58,000 nucleotides of DNA, taken from Adiantum capillus-veneris (Eukaryota > Streptophyta > Polypodiopsida > Polypodiales > Pteridaceae). A program made the translations under genes and the position numbers. The notes under the pieces were generated by a model that saw only the letters and a list, made by a program, of their open reading frames with translations, did not search any database and was not told where the DNA came from. Location of the stretch: assembly GCA_014529385.2 (NCBI GenBank), contig CM043959.1, forward strand, positions 47,871,928 through 47,929,927, written 5' to 3'. Positions 55,891 through 58,000 of the stretch are shown here, in pieces. Position 1 is the first letter of the stretch. The number at the start of each line of letters is the position of its first letter.

Positions 55891-56819
55891 CTAATTTAGA
55901 TCCTGAAGAAGAGAAACGGCCAACACAACTTCTCAAGAAGTATAAAGATGTGTTTGCATGGTCCTACAAAGACCTCAAAGGAGTTGATCCATCGATATGT
56001 CAACATACAATTCCTTTGAAATTAGATGCCAAACCTAGCAAATAACGTCCTTATACATATAATGACACATTTGCTAAACGAATCAAAGAGGAAATTGATA
56101 AGCTGATGGATGCGGAATTCATCTATGAAATCGAGCATACAGATTGGGTGTCACCCATTGTGGTTGTCCCCAAAAAGAACGGGAAGCTGCAAGTGTGTGT
56201 GAACCTCAAAAAGATAAACGATAAGGAATAATTATCCCTTGCCAATCACAGAACATGTACTTGAGAGGGTGATCGAGAAATGAGCTTATTCCTTTCTAGA
56301 TGGATTTTCAGGGTGTAACCAACTGGCAATTGCAATAGAGGATCAACACAAAACAACGTTTGCCACAGAATGGAGAATATATGCGTATAGAGTTATGCCT
56401 TTTGGCTTAACGAATGCCCCAGCTACCTTTCAAAGGTTAATGACGCATGTGTTCAAAGAATACCTGACAATATTTCTTAGAAATAGATATGGATGATCTT
56501 TGTGTATACTCTCTTCTACGAGAAGAACATATTGACCGTTTACAAAAGGTATTTGAGAAGTGCAGAACATATCGAATCTGTCTTTACCCGAAAAAGTGCA
56601 TTTTTATGGTTAGGCAAGGCCGCATCTTAGGACACATTGTCTCAAGAAATGGCATAACCACTGACCTAGACAAAATCAAAGTCATAGTAGACCTGCCCAG
56701 GCCTACTAACGTGAAACAAGTGCAATCCTTCATGGGACACTATGGATATTATCGAAGATTCAGATATATGTATGCAACCATTGCACAACCTCTGTATCGT
56801 TTGTTAGTCAGTTTTGACT
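55891..56819 (+). pseudogene. pol: E3 reverse transcriptase
   Basis: This matches E1 17,561-18,485 closely. WVSPIVVVPKKNGKLQVCV, FGLTNAPATFQRLMTHVF (motif B), MDDLCVYS (motif C) and GRILGHIVSRNGI are readable. The stretch from 56,489 to 56,899 is open (136 codons), including SFDWSEECETSFQKL, where E1 has a stop at the Trp. Losses include a TAA at about 56,042 (CAA in E1), small frameshifts near 56,220 and 56,480, and a TGA at 56,280. Confidence 0.88.
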
Positions 56820-57310
56820 GGAGTGAGGAGTGTGAAACTTCATTCCAAAAGCTGAAGGAAAACCTTGTATCAGCACCTATACTTAAGGCACCAGATTGAA
56901 AAAAGATATTTCATGTTCACATTGATGCATCTGCATATGCAATCGGGAGTATTCTGGATCAACCTGGAGACAGAACAATGGATTTCCCAGTTTGTTATGC
57001 AAGCCGACAGTTAAACAGTGCAGAAAAGTACACAACCACCACTGAAAGAGAGGGGTTAGGAATGATTTTTGTTGTAAAGAAATTTCGGCATTATTTGCTT
57101 GCGAAAAAATTTGTGTTCTTCACAGATCATCAAGCTCTTTTGTATCTGGTAAATAAACCATGCAATATCGAGAGAATTGTACACTAGTTTATTATATTGC
57201 CAGAGTTTGATTTCATAGTGGTGGTCAAAAAAGATAAAACACATCTACGGGCAGATCATCTTTCAAGGCTGCAAAACGGGGAGGCTCCTGAAGGAGTAGA
57301 TGATCATACC
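56820..57310 (+). pseudogene. pol: E3 RNase H
   Basis: HIDASAYAIGSILDQPGD, YASRQLNSAEKYTTTTEREG and FFTDHQALLYLVNKPC give the catalytic Asp, Glu and Asp positions of the gypsy RNase H. The THLRADHLSRL end is also kept. A TGA at 56,899 replaces the Trp codon that E1 has, and a TAG lies near 57,186. It is the better preserved of the two E-type RNase H copies. Confidence 0.85.
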
Positions 57311-58000
57311 TGACGCTTATCTTTTCAATATTGAAATGATACCCAAATGGTCTCAGAAAATTGTTATCATTCTTTCCTTTGGAGGTAGGTTTGATAACAA
57401 GGAAGACAAATCCAAACAACAAACAATTCGATAAACAAAAAACTTCTAGTTGATTGCAGGACGACTGTATCATCTAGGATTGGACAAGATTCTACGATTA
57501 TGTATAAATCCGGAGGAATTCGAGTGTTATCTTGAAGAAGCACATGTCCAGGACATTTCATTGCTCAACAATGAAAACACACCAGAGACTGAAACAATTA
57601 GGGGTTTATTGGCCAACTATGTATGCTAACACACAGGCTTATAACAATTGTACTATATGTAGTGCCAAACGACTAGTGGATCACGCGATGACATTGTTTT
57701 GGGTAAACATTGCACCTACATGGAGTCAATGTATCATTGATTTCTTAACCACAAGGATAGAAAAGGGCTATAGAGCTGGAGGCTCGCGACTATAATTTAA
57801 TTGGGAACCAACTCTATAAGCGAGGAAAGGACAATCAACTTAGAATTTGTGCAAGTGAAAGTGAATACCTTGTTGATTCTAGAACACGTACATGGAGGAA
57901 TAAGTGGAGGCCAGTTTTCAGGTGATAAGACGACAAAAATTATCTTAACCGTCGCAGGAATATGGTGGCCTACATTGCATATGGATGCTGAGGAATTTGT
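57311..58000 (+). pseudogene. pol: E3 integrase N-terminal region, runs off the window
   Basis: It has the same two zinc-binding modules as E1. Module 1 ends with FHCSTMKTHQRLKQLGVYWP and NNCTICSAK, with His and Cys ligands readable. Module 2 starts IAPTWSQCIIDFLTTR and continues as NQLYKRGKDNQLRICASESE, then a frameshift, up to the WWPT-like end at the last bases. The catalytic core, if present, lies beyond 58,000. Compared with E1 a short stretch is deleted after TTR, and an 8-base deletion removes the CAFH join region. Confidence 0.8.

Overview
This is a stretch of repetitive, gene-poor nuclear DNA from a land plant. The evidence is a set of degenerate Ty3/gypsy LTR retrotransposons of plant type (including a chromodomain-bearing one), a LINE remnant, very long (CT)n/(CA)n microsatellites and foldback repeats. 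I find no single-copy host gene, tRNA or rRNA. The non-LTR and gypsy protein style and the microsatellite load remind me of a large fern genome, but that is only an impression. Every coding unit is interrupted by stops or frameshifts, so all are annotated as pseudogenes.

Layout. 1-11,060: microsatellites, a pair of diverged dispersed repeats (4.77 and 10.03 kb), a cluster of ATTGG/CCAAT inverted pairs (5.37-5.70 kb), the C-terminal zinc-finger piece of a LINE reverse transcriptase (5.77-6.25 kb) and a small gypsy RT/RNase H scrap (8.54-8.82 kb). 11,060-32,544 (+): element E1, a giant gypsy element read in the order leader, gag, protease, RT, RNase H, integrase zinc-binding region (truncated), a second retropepsin-like ORF (PR2), a long spacer, ORF-A, coiled coil, ORF-B, polypurine tract, 3' LTR. 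A 3.7-kb block of foldback DNA and microsatellites separates ORF-A from the coiled coil. 33,240-35,190 (-): 3' half of a chromovirus (RNase H, integrase, chromodomain). 35,191-47,227 (-): element D, a diverged relative of E1 with the same 3' order (integrase, PR2, spacer, ORF-A, coiled coil, ORF-B), followed by a second copy of its spacer plus ORF-A. 47,230-48,343 (-): a protease/RT fragment of a chromovirus. 48,344-54,860 (-): element E2, the leader, gag and protease of a close sister of E1. 55,108-58,000 (+): element E3, the linker, RT, RNase H and integrase start of another close sister, running off the window.

The main point of interest is the shared 3' half. Two families that look only about half identical by eye in integrase, and less in ORF-A, both carry a retropepsin-like domain after integrase, then two unrecognised ORFs with a coiled coil between them. 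In the E family the leader and the spacer also carry a 22-bp near-perfect palindrome, spaced at exactly 285 bp in the spacer and at 275/282 bp in the leaders. I found no description of this combination in what I know; the nearest parallels are plant giant gypsy elements (Tat/Ogre, Athila) with extra ORFs and tandem repeats in untranslated regions.
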